This document shows positions 13,198 to 25,067 of a stretch of 64,000 nt of DNA, piece by piece. The position numbers were made by a program, and so were the translations under genes. The notes under the pieces are model-generated. The model had not been told where the DNA came from. It made no database searches and saw only the letters and a list, made by a program, of their open reading frames with translations. Source of the DNA: Budorcas taxicolor. Taxonomy: Eukaryota; Chordata; Mammalia; Artiodactyla; Bovidae. Numbering within the stretch: position 1 is the first letter of the stretch; every line of letters begins with the position of its first letter. Where the stretch lies: the NCBI RefSeq assembly GCF_023091745.1, contig NC_068926.1, positions 43,610,001-43,674,000 of the forward strand, given 5' to 3'.

Positions 13198-13408
13198 GAG
13201 GATTCCCTGGTGGCTCAGATGGTAAAGAGTCTGCCTGCAATGTAGGAGACCTGGAAACAATCCCTGGGTCAGGAAGATAGGCTGGAGAAGGAAATGGCAG
13301 CCCATTCGAGTGTTCTTGCCTGGAAAATCCCATGGATGGAAGAGCCTGGCAGGCTACAGTCCATGGGGTCGCAAAGAGTCAGACATGACTGAGCCACTTC
13401 ACTTTCTA
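13198..13408 (+). mobile_element. Bov-tA SINE
   Basis: tRNA-Glu head GATTCCCTGGTGGCTCAGAT with TCTGCCTGCAATGTAGGAGA, then the BovA body to GACATGACTGAGCCACTTCA. Nearly full length. Confidence 0.9.
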
Positions 13409-13984
13409 TTGACTGTGAAAACTGATAAACATCTTTTACTATTGTGATTATGTAACTATTACTCACTTAATACCATTGTATCATGATTGGTCAACAGAAA
13501 AACAATAGAATTTTATATCACCAAAACTACCATTTAACAGAAAAACCTGCAATCACTTTTAAAATCCAGATGCATATCAGAATTATCTTGAAATTTTTTG
13601 AAAAATGTAAATGCTCAGGTATTGCTTTTTTTCCTCCAAAGCTCCAGATATTTTTCTAATGAACAGCCATGTTTAAAAACAACTGAAATATTTTAAAATC
13701 TTTTACTTTTATCTAGTTTTTTCACTTTTTCTATTTCATATTCAGTGCTTCTATTTCATTTAGTTTATTTTTTCCAATTTCTCCATCTCTTTTTTTTACG
13801 TTCTTTCTCAGGCCTTTATGAAACATAATAGAAAGGTTTTTGCATACATATATATAAATAATATGTATAATATATATATTTGAGAAAACATACGAATTTC
13901 GGCTAACTAAAAAATTTATGACATTTTGATTCCACTTTGAGTTAGTATGAGTAGAATGCTAGGTTTCTAATTTAAAACAATAGA

Positions 13985-14150
13985 TATGCAACAAGCAACA
14001 AAGCTTTACTGCACAGCACAGGGAACTATAGTCAATGTCTTGTGATTGACTATTGAACTATAGTCATACCTTGTAATAACTATAATGGAAAATAATTTCA
14101 AAAATGATATAGGTATATGTATAACTGGATCACACAAAAAAGAATTTTAC
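13985..14150 (+). mobile_element. LINE-1 3' UTR remnant
   Basis: CACAGCACAGGGAACTATAG and CCTTGTAATAACTATAATGG followed by TATAACTGGATCAC are typical of mammalian L1 3' ends. It is short and diverged. Confidence 0.75.
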
Positions 14151-14544
14151 TTTTTGAAATTTAGTAATGTTTATCTTTTTCCAGTTTTTGTAAATTTCCT
14201 ATGGAAATTTAATAACCTATAGATATAAAATTTTAAATATATTTATGTAGGATATGAGTAATATAAATATAAACTATTATATTTAAATTATTAATAACAT
14301 CCTTCAAGATACTCCTATTATTATTTTTCTGCACTTGATAAAATATTCTCAGGGAAATGTTAGTATGTCTCACTATGATTATATTTTTTCCTTATATTTC
14401 CTCTGATTTTTGCTTTATATACCTTTGTTTCTTTTCTGTTAGCTGTCTAATGGTTTATGAGGTCTATATTCTTTGTTAATTGTACCTTTCATCATTAAAA
14501 ATATTCATCTTTGTTACATTTTAAAATAATTTAATTTTTTTTAA

Positions 14545-15015
14545 AGATACATGTACCCTTATGTTCATAGCAGCACTATTCACAATAGCCAAAATATGGA
14601 AACAACTTAAATATCCATCAGCAGATGAATGGATAAAGAAGATGTCGTATAAATATATGTACAGTGGAACATTACTTAGCGATAAGAAGGGATGAAATAA
14701 TGTCATATGCAGCAACATAGTATACTAAGTGAAGTAAGTCATATAGAGATAAATATGATATCTCATATACGGAACCTAAAATATGACACAAATGAACTTA
14801 TCTACAAAACAGAAATAGATTCACACACAGATGTGTTGTTGCAATGGTGAGGAGGGTTGGAGGGGGATGAATTGGAAGTTTGGGATTAGTGGATGTAAGC
14901 TAGTATATATATTATATATAGGAGGCCTAAACAACAAGACGTTACTCTATAGCACAGGGAACTGTGTTCAGTATCCTGTGATGAACCATAATGAAAAAGA
15001 AAAACTACATTATTT
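14545..15015 (+). mobile_element. LINE-1 3' end
   Basis: Recognisable as the ORF2 end/3' UTR junction (CATAGCAGCACTATTCACAA, CCATCAGCAGATGAATGG) and the 3' UTR (AGCACAGGGAACTGTGTTCA). The L1 frame is broken. Confidence 0.82.
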
Positions 15016-16452
15016 ACGTTGAAAAAATAATGGCAGCTTTAAACTTTTTGCTAAATTCAAATTATCATACAGACTTAAGTGTATAGTGGTTCATTTTAAA
15101 GCTTTCAGTCACCTCAAGCTTAAAAGGCTATTGTAAAATGCCATGGGCCCTGCAAACCATGGCTGCTGCCCCCAGCCAAGGGTAGATCTCAGGTCACAGA
15201 AGGAAAATAACCATGGCTGTCTCCTCAATTGTGAGATTAATTTAGCACATGAATAGAGATTCCTCAGCAGTCCTGAGAAAACACTGATACCAACAGAGGA
15301 TAGCTGTGGTTAGCCACCTACTTTGGTGTTTTGTCTGTCCTGGTGAAGTCTGATTTAGCTCATGTACAAAGAATGCTCAGGATTGTTGCAGAAGGCTAGA
15401 AAAGCATGTTCCTTGACACTTTGAGGGTACCTGGCTGTTTCTGAAAATCAAACTGACAAATACAGATTAAAAGAAGAAAATTACACAAATGTTACAGAAT
15501 TTATACATGTACACAGGAGCCTTCATAAGGGAGTGAAGACCTGGAAGGAGTCATTTATATTTCTTGGACCGAGAAACAATAAATCTGTGAAGAATTAACA
15601 AGACAAAGGGGTCTGGTGTAGTAAAGAGTGGAGAAGTAACTCAGGATATAAGGGCTAAGGGAAAAAGGCTTGTTTGTAGAGTCTTCAGCTGACTTTATTT
15701 GGGCTAATAAAGAGTCTGACTCCAGCAAAAAGGGAAAATTCCTGCTTTAGGCAGAAAGTGGGGAGCTTTTCCTGCATTTACTGCTTCTGAATTGCCTTCA
15801 ACTCGACATAATTTTCATGTCAAAGAAGTATATTTGGGGATGACACAGCCTGGGGTTTCCTTCTTTATTAAATATTTGGTAACTGTGGCTCTCCTTTGTG
15901 TGTATTACCTAACATGGTATTATACACACACACACACAGAGAGAACAGTGTTATTCAATTATTTTTTTTAAACCCCATGTTTTCTTCAGGAGAGAGATTA
16001 TATAAAATTAAAAGAACTCCAGGAAAAATAGGTCTTTGAATTTTTCTTTATTCCTACAAAAATGTACACATTGTGAAACAATATCAATACAAACAGCAGC
16101 AACTCAAAAATGATTACCAGGGCTCCACTTCCCAGAAAGAACCAATCTTTAACTTGAGTCAAATATCCCCATATCTAGAAAAATAGTTATTTTTAATATT
16201 ATAAATTTAGTCAAGTCTGTTTACCTATGTTGAAAAATCAAACTGACAAAGATGTGTGTATTTGACTAGTTTTATTATGAAATTTTTCAACCCCAGCAAA
16301 AAAGAGCTCATTTCTTAAGAGCTGTAAGCAAACCAGTGTCTCTTGATTAACTGGTTCATTTCACTGTCCTGAAAATCTCCCCAAAGTTACTTATCCCCAA
16401 AGAAGCCCTCTCTAATATGCCTGCTTCTTCTCTCTGCATCTCTTCCACCATG
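15016..16452. other. intergenic, no gene recognised
   Basis: Unique sequence up to the LTR target duplication. It contains only a short (CA)n at about 15925-15938. Confidence 0.5.
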
Positions 16453-16458
16453 GCCAGG

Positions 16459-18067
16459 TGCCGGGGTCCAGCCCCAGTGGATCCAGGGAATTCGAAGGTG
16501 GGGACGGCATCAGCGTCCTTGGAAAAATACATATTTAATTACAGATATATAGAGAGATTAGAAACGGATAGTGTAGTAGGAAGATTAGTGGAGAAAAACA
16601 GGCTGAATAACTTGGTCTACGTGGAATAGCATCCATGCTCCAGATGGGAATTCAGCCAGAAAAACAGGGAGCAAGAAAGAAATGACATGGGGGAATCAGT
16701 CTTTCCGGAAACTGATCCAATTTCTTTTTTGGGGGGTTTGCTTATATACCTTTTGTTACATATAGGGATGAATAGAGAGTCACATGGGGGTCAGCAGTCC
16801 TGACCTTTATCAAAATCAGGTGCTTCACATAAATGTATTAAAAAAAGGTCTTAGGGATATTACATCATCTTCTGGCCATGAGTGAGACCTGCTGACATTT
16901 TATGATCCTTTCTTTCTGATAACCAAAAAACTTATTTCTTCCAAGGGTGTTTTTTCTTAAACCAGGCACCACCCTCCAAATAAAGTTACATTCCTATAGG
17001 ATGAGGGTGTAGTGAGTTACAATCAAGAAAGGAATTTATTTAACCCAAGGTTAACATGATTAATCTTAAAGGTTAATACTTAATTCTCCTATATGCTTAA
17101 AGGTTAATACTTATTTCTCCTATATGCTAGTTATATTCATTATAAGAGCAGGGAATATGGAGATTTAGCAGCAAACATCAAGCCAACAAATGAAAATTCT
17201 TTCACCAATGTTCCCCTTAAGATCTATTTAGTCTTAAGATAGTGATAAAGTTACATTTTTACATAGCAAGGACACAGTGATTTATAACAAAGTACAATGA
17301 TCTATTACAAAAGAGAAAATCCACTAACTCAAAAAGTCTAGTATTGCTAACATCAAAAACTACTATATTTCCTTTTCTATATTCCAAATACATTGATTAA
17401 TATATTCCCAGATGCCTAAGGATATGGAGGCCTGGCGGCAATCATTGACTCAACAAGAAGAAAAAGCCCTATGCTAATTAAGACTCTCAAAATACTGCAA
17501 AACTCTCTGTGCTGTTTATGGTTAAGAGGTAGTAAACAATCATGTGCATAGTGGCAGGAGTATGGATAATCCTGTCACACAAGCTAGTCTGTCAGCAGAG
17601 AGGTTTGACCTGAGACATCCTTGTCCCACCCAGAGCAGGGAATTAGCAGCAATTATTGACACAACAAATGAAAAACCCTTCACCAATATAATTCCTAACC
17701 AACCCACTATACTGATAATTTCCAACTCCCCAAAAGAATTTGCCTTTAGTAAGTCTAAAACATCTCATGCCTCTCAGGTTGGGAGGATGTAAACAATCAC
17801 ATGTGAACAGATGAACCTATACAGGTGGGCTAGATAACCTTCAGAGGAGTCCGTAAGCTGAAACACTCTTGTCACGCCCAAGAATTTTTATTGCCTTGGA
17901 GCTGCACATTTACTCCTTCTCCAAGAGAAACGGCTATGGGGGAGAGCATAAAACAGACTCTGGTTTTGGGGTTAGATGCTTGGGAACAGGGGGTTTCCTT
18001 GCCTATGCCAAGCCTCCTTCCTCATGACCTTTGCCATGGGTGGAGTTCCTCACACTGGCCCCCAGCA
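16459..18067 (-). mobile_element. solo LTR of a class II (ERVK-like) endogenous retrovirus
   Basis: A 1609-bp block bounded by TG...CA and flanked by the 6-bp direct repeat GCCAGG (16453-16458 and 18068-18073); 6 bp is the usual class II duplication length. On the minus strand it starts TGCTGGGGGCCAGTGTGAGG, has a TATA-like GGTATATAAGC near 16749-16739, and ends CTGGACCCCGGCA. This fits a U3-R-U5 order in reverse orientation. It resembles bovine BTLTR1-type LTRs as I remember them; the family name is uncertain. No gag, pol or env sequence is present, so it is a recombined solo LTR. Confidence 0.78.
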
Positions 18068-18085
18068 GCCAGGGATAGAAATACT

Positions 18086-18192
18086 ACTCACTTTTTTAAA
18101 TTTACTGTTTATCTTATATTGTGGTGTACTTGAGTTACAATGTTTTGTTAGCTTCAGGTGTATAGCAAATTGAGTCAGTTTTATATATATAT
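18086..18192 (-). mobile_element. LINE-1 3' end remnant with (AT)n
   Basis: GTTACAATGTTTTGTTAGCT, TCAGGTGTATAGC and GAGTCAGTT are the reverse complement of the L1 3' UTR end, followed by (TA)n. The BovB at 18195 begins directly after. Confidence 0.65.
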
Positions 18193-18194
18193 AT

Positions 18195-19516
18195 ATATTC
18201 TTTGCAGCCAAAGATGTAGAAGCTGTATACAGTCAGCAAAAACAAGACCAGGAGCTGACTGTGGCTCAGATCATGAACTCTGTAATGCCAAATTCAGACT
18301 TAAATTGAAGAAAGTAGGGAAATCCACTAGACCATTCAGGTATGACCTAAATCAAATCCTTTATGATTATACAGTGGAAGTGAGAAATAGATTTAAGGGG
18401 TTAGATCTGATAGACAGAGTGCCTGATGAACTATGGATGGAGGTTTGTGACATTGTACAGGAGACAGGAATCAAGACCATCCCCATGGAAAAGAAATGCA
18501 AAAAAGCAAAATGGCTGTCTGGGGAGGCCTTACAAATAGCTGTGAAAAGAAAAGTGGAAAGCAAAGGAGAAAAGGAAAGATACAAGCATCTGAATGCAGA
18601 GTTCCAAAGAATAGCAAGGAGAGATAAGAAAGCCTTCTTCAGCAATCAATGCGAAGAAATAGAGGAAAACAACAGAATGGGAAAGACTAGAGATCTCTTC
18701 AAGAATATTAGAGTTACCAAGGGAATATTTGATGCAAAGACAGGCTCAATAAAGGACAGAAATGGTATGGACCTAACAGGAGCAGAAGATATTAAGAAGA
18801 GGTGGCAAGAATACACAGAAGAACTGTACAAAAATGATCTTCACGATCCAGATAATCACTATGGTGTGATCACTCAACTACAGCCAGACATCCTGGAATG
18901 TGAAGTCAAGTGGGCCTTAGAAAGCATCACTATGAACAAAGCTAGTGGAGGTGATGGAATTCCAATGGAGCTATTTCAAATCCTGAAAGATGATGCTGTG
19001 AAAGTGCTGCACTCAATATGCCAGCCAATTTGGAAAACTCAGCAGTGGCCATAGGACTGGAAAAGGTCAGTTTTCATTCCAATCCCAAAGAAAGGCTCAA
19101 ACTACCACACAATTGCACTCATCTCACATGCTAGTAAAGTAATGCTCAAAATTCTCCAAGCCAGGCTTCAGCAATACATGAATCGTGATCTTCCAGATGT
19201 TCAACCTGGTTTTAGAAAAGGCAGAGGAACCAGAGATCAAATTGCCAACATCCGCTGGATCATGGAAAAAGCAAGAGAGTTCCAGAAAAACATCTATTTC
19301 TGCTTTATTGACTATGCCAAAGCCTTTGTGTGGATCACAATAAACTGTGGACAATTTTGAAAGAGATGGGAATACCAGACCACCTGACCTGCCTCTTGAG
19401 AAACCTATATGCAGGTCAGGAAGCAACAGTTAGAACTGGACATGGAACAACAGACTGGTTCCAAATAGGAAAAGGAGTATGTCAAGGCTGTATATTGGCA
19501 CCCTGCTTATTTAACT
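18195..19516 (+). mobile_element. BovB (RTE) LINE, endonuclease end and reverse-transcriptase part
   Basis: The open frame 18158-19054 reads 5'-truncated BovB from the C-terminus of the APE-type endonuclease (CSQR...SAKTRPGADCGSDHEL) into the linker and the RT N-terminus (NKASGGDGIP). RT continues at 19142-19360 (GFRKGRGTRDQIAN) and 19330-19530 (GTTDWFQIGKGVCQGC), separated by a stop near 19052 and a frameshift near 19328. The YADD catalytic box is absent because the element stops at about 19516. It is inactive. Confidence 0.93.
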
Positions 19517-19830
19517 CTGGGGCTTGGTAAGCACAAGATTTGTTTTACCCCTCCTAATGTCTCTGGTGGGTATGGGGTTTGATTCTAAATGTGATTTCAC
19601 CCCTCCTACCATCTTGGGGCTTCTCCTTTGCCTTTTCATATGGGGTCTCTGTTTTTGGTAGAATCCAACTTTCTCCTGTTGATGGTTGTTCAGTGGTTAG
19701 TTGCAATTTTGGAATTCTCACAGGAGAAGATGAGCACATGTCCTTCCATTCTGCCATCTTCTTTGAGATCTTCCAGTTCACTCCTTATAAAAAGTCAAGG
19801 ACTCAAGAAGAATGGAATCTTATGAAAGAA
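19517..19830 (+). other. unidentified segment between BovB and L1 pieces
   Basis: Starts CTCTGGGGCTTGG and contains CTCTGGTGGGTATGGGGTTT and GGTTGTTCAGTGGTTAG. It does not match the BovB consensus expected here or the L1 downstream. It looks like a dispersed bovid repeat, but I cannot name it. The short open frames in it resemble no protein I know. Confidence 0.4.
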
Positions 19831-19874
19831 GAGTGAGGGCAAAGCCAGAAAGGAGGAAATTTCCAAGGGCACCT

Positions 19875-20760
19875 CCTTGAAAGGATATATATATATACAC
19901 ACATACACATATTCTTTTTCAGAGTCTTTGACAGCCTATAACCTGTAATATAGGTTATTACAGAATGCTGAGTAAAGTTCCCTGTTCTATGAATAGGTCC
20001 TTGTTCTTTATCTATTTCTTATATATATTAATGTCCATATAGTCAAAACTATGGTTTTCCAGTAGTCATGTACGGTTGAGAGAGTTGGACCATAAATAAG
20101 GCTGAGCACTGAAGAATTTATGCTTTCAAACTGTGGTGCTGGACAAGACTCTTGACAAGACTGCAAGAAGATCAAACCAGTCAATTCTAAGGAAAACCAA
20201 CCTTGAATATTCATTGGAAAGACTAATGCTGAAGCTGAAGCTCCAATACTTTGACCACATGATGAAAAGAGCTGACTCATTGGAAAAGACCATGATGCTG
20301 GAAAAGATTGAAGGCAAAAGAAGACAAGGGCAGCAGAGGATGAGCTGGCTAGATAAAATCACCAATTCAATGAAATTTGAGCAAATCCCAGGAGATGGTG
20401 GAGGACAGAGGAGCCTGATGTGCTGCAGTTCATGGGGTCTCAAAGAGTTGGAAATGACTCAGTGACTGAACAGCAACAACAACGAAGTGTGTACATGTTA
20501 ATCCCAACCTCCTAAATTACCCCCTCACACACACCTTTCCCCTTTGTTAACCACATGTTTGTTTTCTATGTCTGTGTGTCTATTTCTGTCTTGTAAATAT
20601 GTTCATTTGTATCATCTTTTTAGATTCCATATATAAGTGAAATCATATTGTATTTTCTTTTTCTTTCTCTTTCTGACTTACTTCACTCAGTAGGTCCATC
20701 CATGTTGCTGCAAATGGTATTATTTCAATTCTTTTTTACAGTGGTCCACTCACTTCTTAT
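19875..20760 (-). mobile_element. LINE-1 3' end, interrupted by a BovB tail
   Basis: Reverse-strand L1 3' sequence in two blocks, about 19900-20035 (GTTCCCTGTTCTATGAATAG) and 20485-20760 (GTTAATCCCAACCTCC, TTGTATCATCTTTTTAGATT, CCATGTTGCTGCAAATGG). They are separated by the BovB 3' end at 20036-20484. Confidence 0.8.
20036..20484 (+). mobile_element. BovB 3' end inserted in an L1
   Basis: Encodes the C-terminal BovB tail (frame 20133-20465: RRSNQSILRKTNLEYSLE, LKLKLQYFDHMMKRADSLEK) and ends GACTCAGTGACTGAACAGCAACAACAAC. It is 5'-truncated. Confidence 0.88.
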
Positions 20761-21069
20761 TCTTGTTTTCAGACTATTCTTTGTTTCTTTCTGAAAACTA
20801 TATCACTCGTCACTGTTGATATGAAGGACAGAGTCCTGCACAGTCCTTTCATGTTTCCCAAGGATTCTACCTACCTGCAGGTTGGCTTTCCTTTCAGAGG
20901 TTGTCCTTTATTTATTCGTGAAACTTTCAGTGCATGTAGACTGCCCTATGCACAGCCTGTCCAATCTGTCCTCTGATTTCTCTGTCTCCTGTAAGAATCT
21001 TGAAGTTCCTTTTCTCTCAGCCAGTCACCCCCGGAGCCACCACCTGCTCTTGCACCACCCACACAGTAG

Positions 21070-21330
21070 CCATCAGATACATGTGGCTATTGACCACTTG
21101 AAGTGTTCTTGGTCCAAACAGAGATGTGAGTGTAAAATATACACCAGATTTTGAAGATCAAGCGCTAAAAGAAGAGTGGAAACATGTCTCTTTAATAATC
21201 ATGTTGATAACAAGTCCAAATAATATACTAGTTATTTTGTTGCATGAGATATATGATTAAAACCAATTTCACCTGTTTCTCCTTTTTTAAAGTCTATAAG
21301 AAAATTTTAAAAGCTATACATGTGTTTTAT
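21070..21330 (+). mobile_element. probable MER-type DNA transposon fossil
   Basis: TACATGTGGCTATTGACCAC, TTGAAGTG, GTGTAAAATATACACCAGAT and AATTTCACCTGTTTCTCC recall a widespread mammalian MER element (hAT-like). The exact family is not certain from memory. Confidence 0.5.
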
Positions 21331-22092
21331 TCTTGTGTCATTCTACTGAATTCACTTTAAAATCATCCACAAGAACCTCAGCTTGGTTCTTCACATTATT
21401 TTCATCTTCTGTCTTCCCCAGCCCTAGAACAGAGTTAACATAGAAGGAACAGATTCAATATGGAGTCAGGTTTATTCCTTCCTGTTACACACTGACTGCC
21501 CCAGCATCATCTACACCATCTCCTCCAACTGAGGACCCTTGATCTCTCCTACATGTTTTACCTCTTTTTCTTCTCTAGCACAGTTCCTTCTCTAACTCAT
21601 TATGTAATTTACTTACTGATTAGGTTTACTGTCATCTCCTGCTAAACTAGCACCTCCACAAAATCAGGCATCTCTGTTTTGCCCACAGATGCCTCTTACA
21701 GAGCTGGGAGCAGCATCTGAACCACAGCAGGGTGTCCAGACTCTGTTGAATGAAGACAACTATCCCCACAGATTTAATGCTAAACCCAAGTATGATGTAA
21801 AAGTATTTCTCATTGTTCTTGACTTATTGAAAGCCTTACAGAGATTTTGGGCTTTTGCTGTGACATAGTTTTCATGAAGCATTTCTCAATATCGTCAATA
21901 TCTTTCCTGGCATTCATCTGGATTGTCACATTTGTTTGCTATAGAGTTGCAAAGAGTTTCGTCTCACATAGAAACTTACTGTTTATTTCGGAAAACTAGG
22001 ATTTATCATGAGGCTTAGTTGCCAAGGAATCTCACAACTTTTTTACAAATCCAGTTAAAAATCCACCAGATATCTCTTCATTGTGTGTACAA

Positions 22093-22312
22093 GTTTGTTG
22101 TTGTTGTTGCTGTTTAGTGGCTAAGTCGTGTCCAACTCTTGTGATTCCATGGACTGTAGCCTGCCAGGCTCCTCTGTCCACAGGATTTTCCAGGCAAGAA
22201 TACTGGAGTGGGTTGCCATCTCTTTCTTCAGGGGATCTTCCTGACCCAGGGATACCCTACATCTCTCCCATAGGCAGGCAGATCTTTACCACTGAGCTGC
22301 CAGGGAAGCCCA
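22093..22312 (-). mobile_element. Bov-tA SINE
   Basis: Full reverse-strand element from (GTT)n and TTTAGTGGCTAAGTCGTGTC through GGCTCCTCTGTCCACAGGAT to the tRNA head AGCTGCCAGGGAAGCCC. Confidence 0.9.
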
Positions 22313-22593
22313 AGAGATTTTTAGGACTGCTAAAATAATTTACCGCAAATACAATGTCTGCCTCCTCCAGCCACTGGGAGCTCCCAAAGATTCTCAGCTA
22401 AGGCACAGTGTCCCTCCAATCACTGCCTCCACCTCCCATGGCTTCCTCTGTGTGTCCAAAATCCTGATGATTTCACCTTGAGATCCTTAACGGAGCACAT
22501 CCATGAAGACTCTATTTCTAAATAAGGTCATATTGAAGTTTCCAGTGGGCATGAATTTTTTTTAATTTACCCCCCTCTAGTGTGTGAAATTCA

Positions 22594-22644
22594 CATGAGA
22601 AAAATTAGATCATGAGAAAAATTAGATCATGAGAAAAATTAGAT
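22594..22644 (+). repeat. tandem repeat, 3 x 17 bp
   Basis: Unit CATGAGAAAAATTAGAT repeated three times without visible mismatch (22594-22610, 22611-22627, 22628-22644). Confidence 0.9.
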
Positions 22645-24816
22645 CATTCTTATTATTCCTGACAATCTATGCCTGTTGAATGTTCAATTTTAAAAATTCA
22701 CCATCTTTGAGTTTGCTTTGCCTTCTTTCTTGAAGATACGCTAAGCACACAACTTATAGTCTTCTTTAGAATAGTTTCCAAACGTATGAAAATTGTGAGG
22801 AATCACTATTTTTCCTCTAAGTAATTGGAATGCAGGTAAATTTTTTCCAAATATGCCATTGCACAAAGAAATAAGAGATCAGAGTTGAGAAAAGAAACAG
22901 GAACATAAAATCCCCAGTAGAATGTTTGGATAAGTTGACCCTATCCAACTAACCTTGACCCCAGCATCATGAACTATATGAACACATAGTTTCACAACCT
23001 CCTGAGCCTGCAGGTTAAGCATTAGTAGAGTCCTTCCCCTACTTAGGCCAATAACAGAAACATGTTCAGTGCTGTGAGGAAAACCCAGAGGTGTTTCAAC
23101 AGAGACCGTTTCCCTTGTGGCGTGGCAGGCACTGAGTGACAAACAAACCTCCCACAGAATGGACCAATGGCAGGCTGTGGCAGAGCTGGAGTCCCCAGAG
23201 CTTTCCATTTTCAGAAGGTTGAACGTACCAGCTGGGGGTGGGCTTTTTCCACATACAAATAATTAGGATATCATCGAGGTACATTTAATACATGTTTATT
23301 AATGATGATATTACAGCTATGTGACATTTTCTTGTCTATCTTACTGCTATGTGTAGAAAACAGTAGCTTCCTATATTTAAAAACTGAAGGATGGGCATTT
23401 TATTGAATCAGAGCACTAAAATGAAATTCAGAATTGTTTGGATAACAAGGTCAACATCTTATTAAGTGTCAAGAGATAAAGAAACAGAGTCTGTGATTCA
23501 ATTTTGTGTTGAGCCAAGAGGCTTTGTTTCTAATATATCTAAACACAAAGATAAATAAATTTATTTATCTTTATTTGATGTAAAATAAAGACAGAAAAGG
23601 AAACTGAGTTACTTAAAAGGAACCCCCAAAAGTTAGCATGTCTACATGTTACCTTACCACTCTTGACAGCCACCCAAATAACTGAGTGCTAAAATAATTA
23701 TGAATCCTATCTCTTTCCTAAAGCTAAGTATTTTGGTGCTTTAAATTAATTGATCTGAGTAGAAAAAATCACAAGTTTTTATTCTCAGATTAACACATTT
23801 TTGTCTAAAGTGTATTTTTAATTTCTAATTTTTAATAGATTCTTATGGAAGATGAGACAGGAGTAAATACAGCAAACATATTTCAATTAGTCCTTCCAGA
23901 AAAGTTGTCAACTTAAATAATTTTTTAAAAAGTAGTAACCACAGAAATAAGTTTTAATGTATACAACAATTCAAAACTAATTTTAAAAAAATAAGGGAAA
24001 TCAGAAGATAAAGCTCTTCTTTTAGAAGAATAGTGACAAAAAATATAGCAAGAATAAAGAAAGAGAATATCATTCTATAAACACCATAGCTATAATTAAT
24101 TCAGATGAGACTCATTGATTTATGCTAAAATCAGTGGGTGAACAGTTGGGAACAAGTCTAACTTCCTTCTGGTTACTTATTAATTACAAAGGGAAAAGGT
24201 GCATTTACAAAGAAGGAATATGACTGGCCTCCCTTAACCAGGCAATCAAGCTTCCTGCCATCAATGATACAAGAGACTGAGGTCACATGCTCCTTGATCT
24301 GATGCTTTGTGAGGAACACCAATCCCCGAGTGGTTCTCCAGGGACCTTAAGTACCTGACCTGAGCCTAATTAATGAAGAAGAAACTGTACAGCCCTGATT
24401 TGAGAGACATTCTGCAAAACATCTGGAATGAATTCCTCAAAACAGCAATATGATGAGAAGACAAAAAAAATAAACTAATGGCTAGGGAACTGTTCTGGAT
24501 TAAAAGTGAATGAATACAAATGATAAGGAAATTAAACCCATGATCCTTGAAGGGATTTTGGATTAGCAAATAAAATATTATAAAATTCGACTGGGGAAAA
24601 ATTTGGAAATGTTCGGTATAGAATGAGTATTAAATTGTACTGCTGCATCAAAATTAAGTTTCCTGAGTGTGATTTTTACATTATATTTACACAGGAAGAT
24701 GTCTTTTTTCTTAAGCAATAAGAGGATGGATTTTAGTCCTTTATTTAACAAGGAAGATAAAGCAAATGTGAGAAAATGTTAAAAATGAATGGATTATGGT
24801 AGAGTATATAGGTATT

Positions 24817-25067
24817 CGGAGAAGGCAATGACAACCCACTCCAGTACTCTTGCCTGGAAAATCCTATGGACGGAGGAGGCTGGTAGGCTGCAGTCCATGG
24901 GGTCGCTAAGAGTCGGGCACGACTGAGCGACTTCACTTTCACTTTTCACTTTCATGCATTGGAGAAGGAAATGGCAACCCATTCCATAGACGGAGGTGCC
25001 TAGTGGGCTGCCGTCTAGGAGGTCGCACAGAGTCGGACATGACTGAAGCAACTTAGCAGCAGCAGCA
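24817..25067 (+). mobile_element. Bov-A2 SINE
   Basis: Two BovA units (GGAGAAGGCAATGACAACCC and GGAGAAGGAAATGGCAACCC) joined by CTTTCACTTTTCACTTTC and ending GCAACTTAGCAGCAGCAGC. The second unit lacks about 30 bp after CCCATTCC. Confidence 0.9.

Larger units (their letters stand above)
20761..24816. other. intergenic, no gene recognised outside the listed repeats
   Basis: Apart from the listed MER-type fossil, Bov-tA and tandem repeat, 22345-22560 may be an old mammalian repeat (CACCTTGAGATCCTTAAC, AAATAAGGTCATATTGAAG). 22879-23284 has overlapping minus-strand frames of unknown nature. The rest is AT-rich. Confidence 0.4.

Noticed and set aside
18158..19054. A 298-residue plus-strand frame as a host gene.
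   Set aside because: It is BovB retrotransposon sequence (endonuclease end and RT start), with the same peptide blocks as the element at 38263-41555.
22594..22644. Short direct repeats considered as a CRISPR array.
   Set aside because: Units abut without spacers, and the genome is clearly mammalian.
23096..23284. MYLDDILI at the start of a minus-strand frame, resembling a reverse-transcriptase YxDD box.
   Set aside because: Only seven or eight residues match, a stop lies just upstream, and the following residues (CMWKKPTPSW) do not fit RT. No other retroviral or gypsy motif is nearby.
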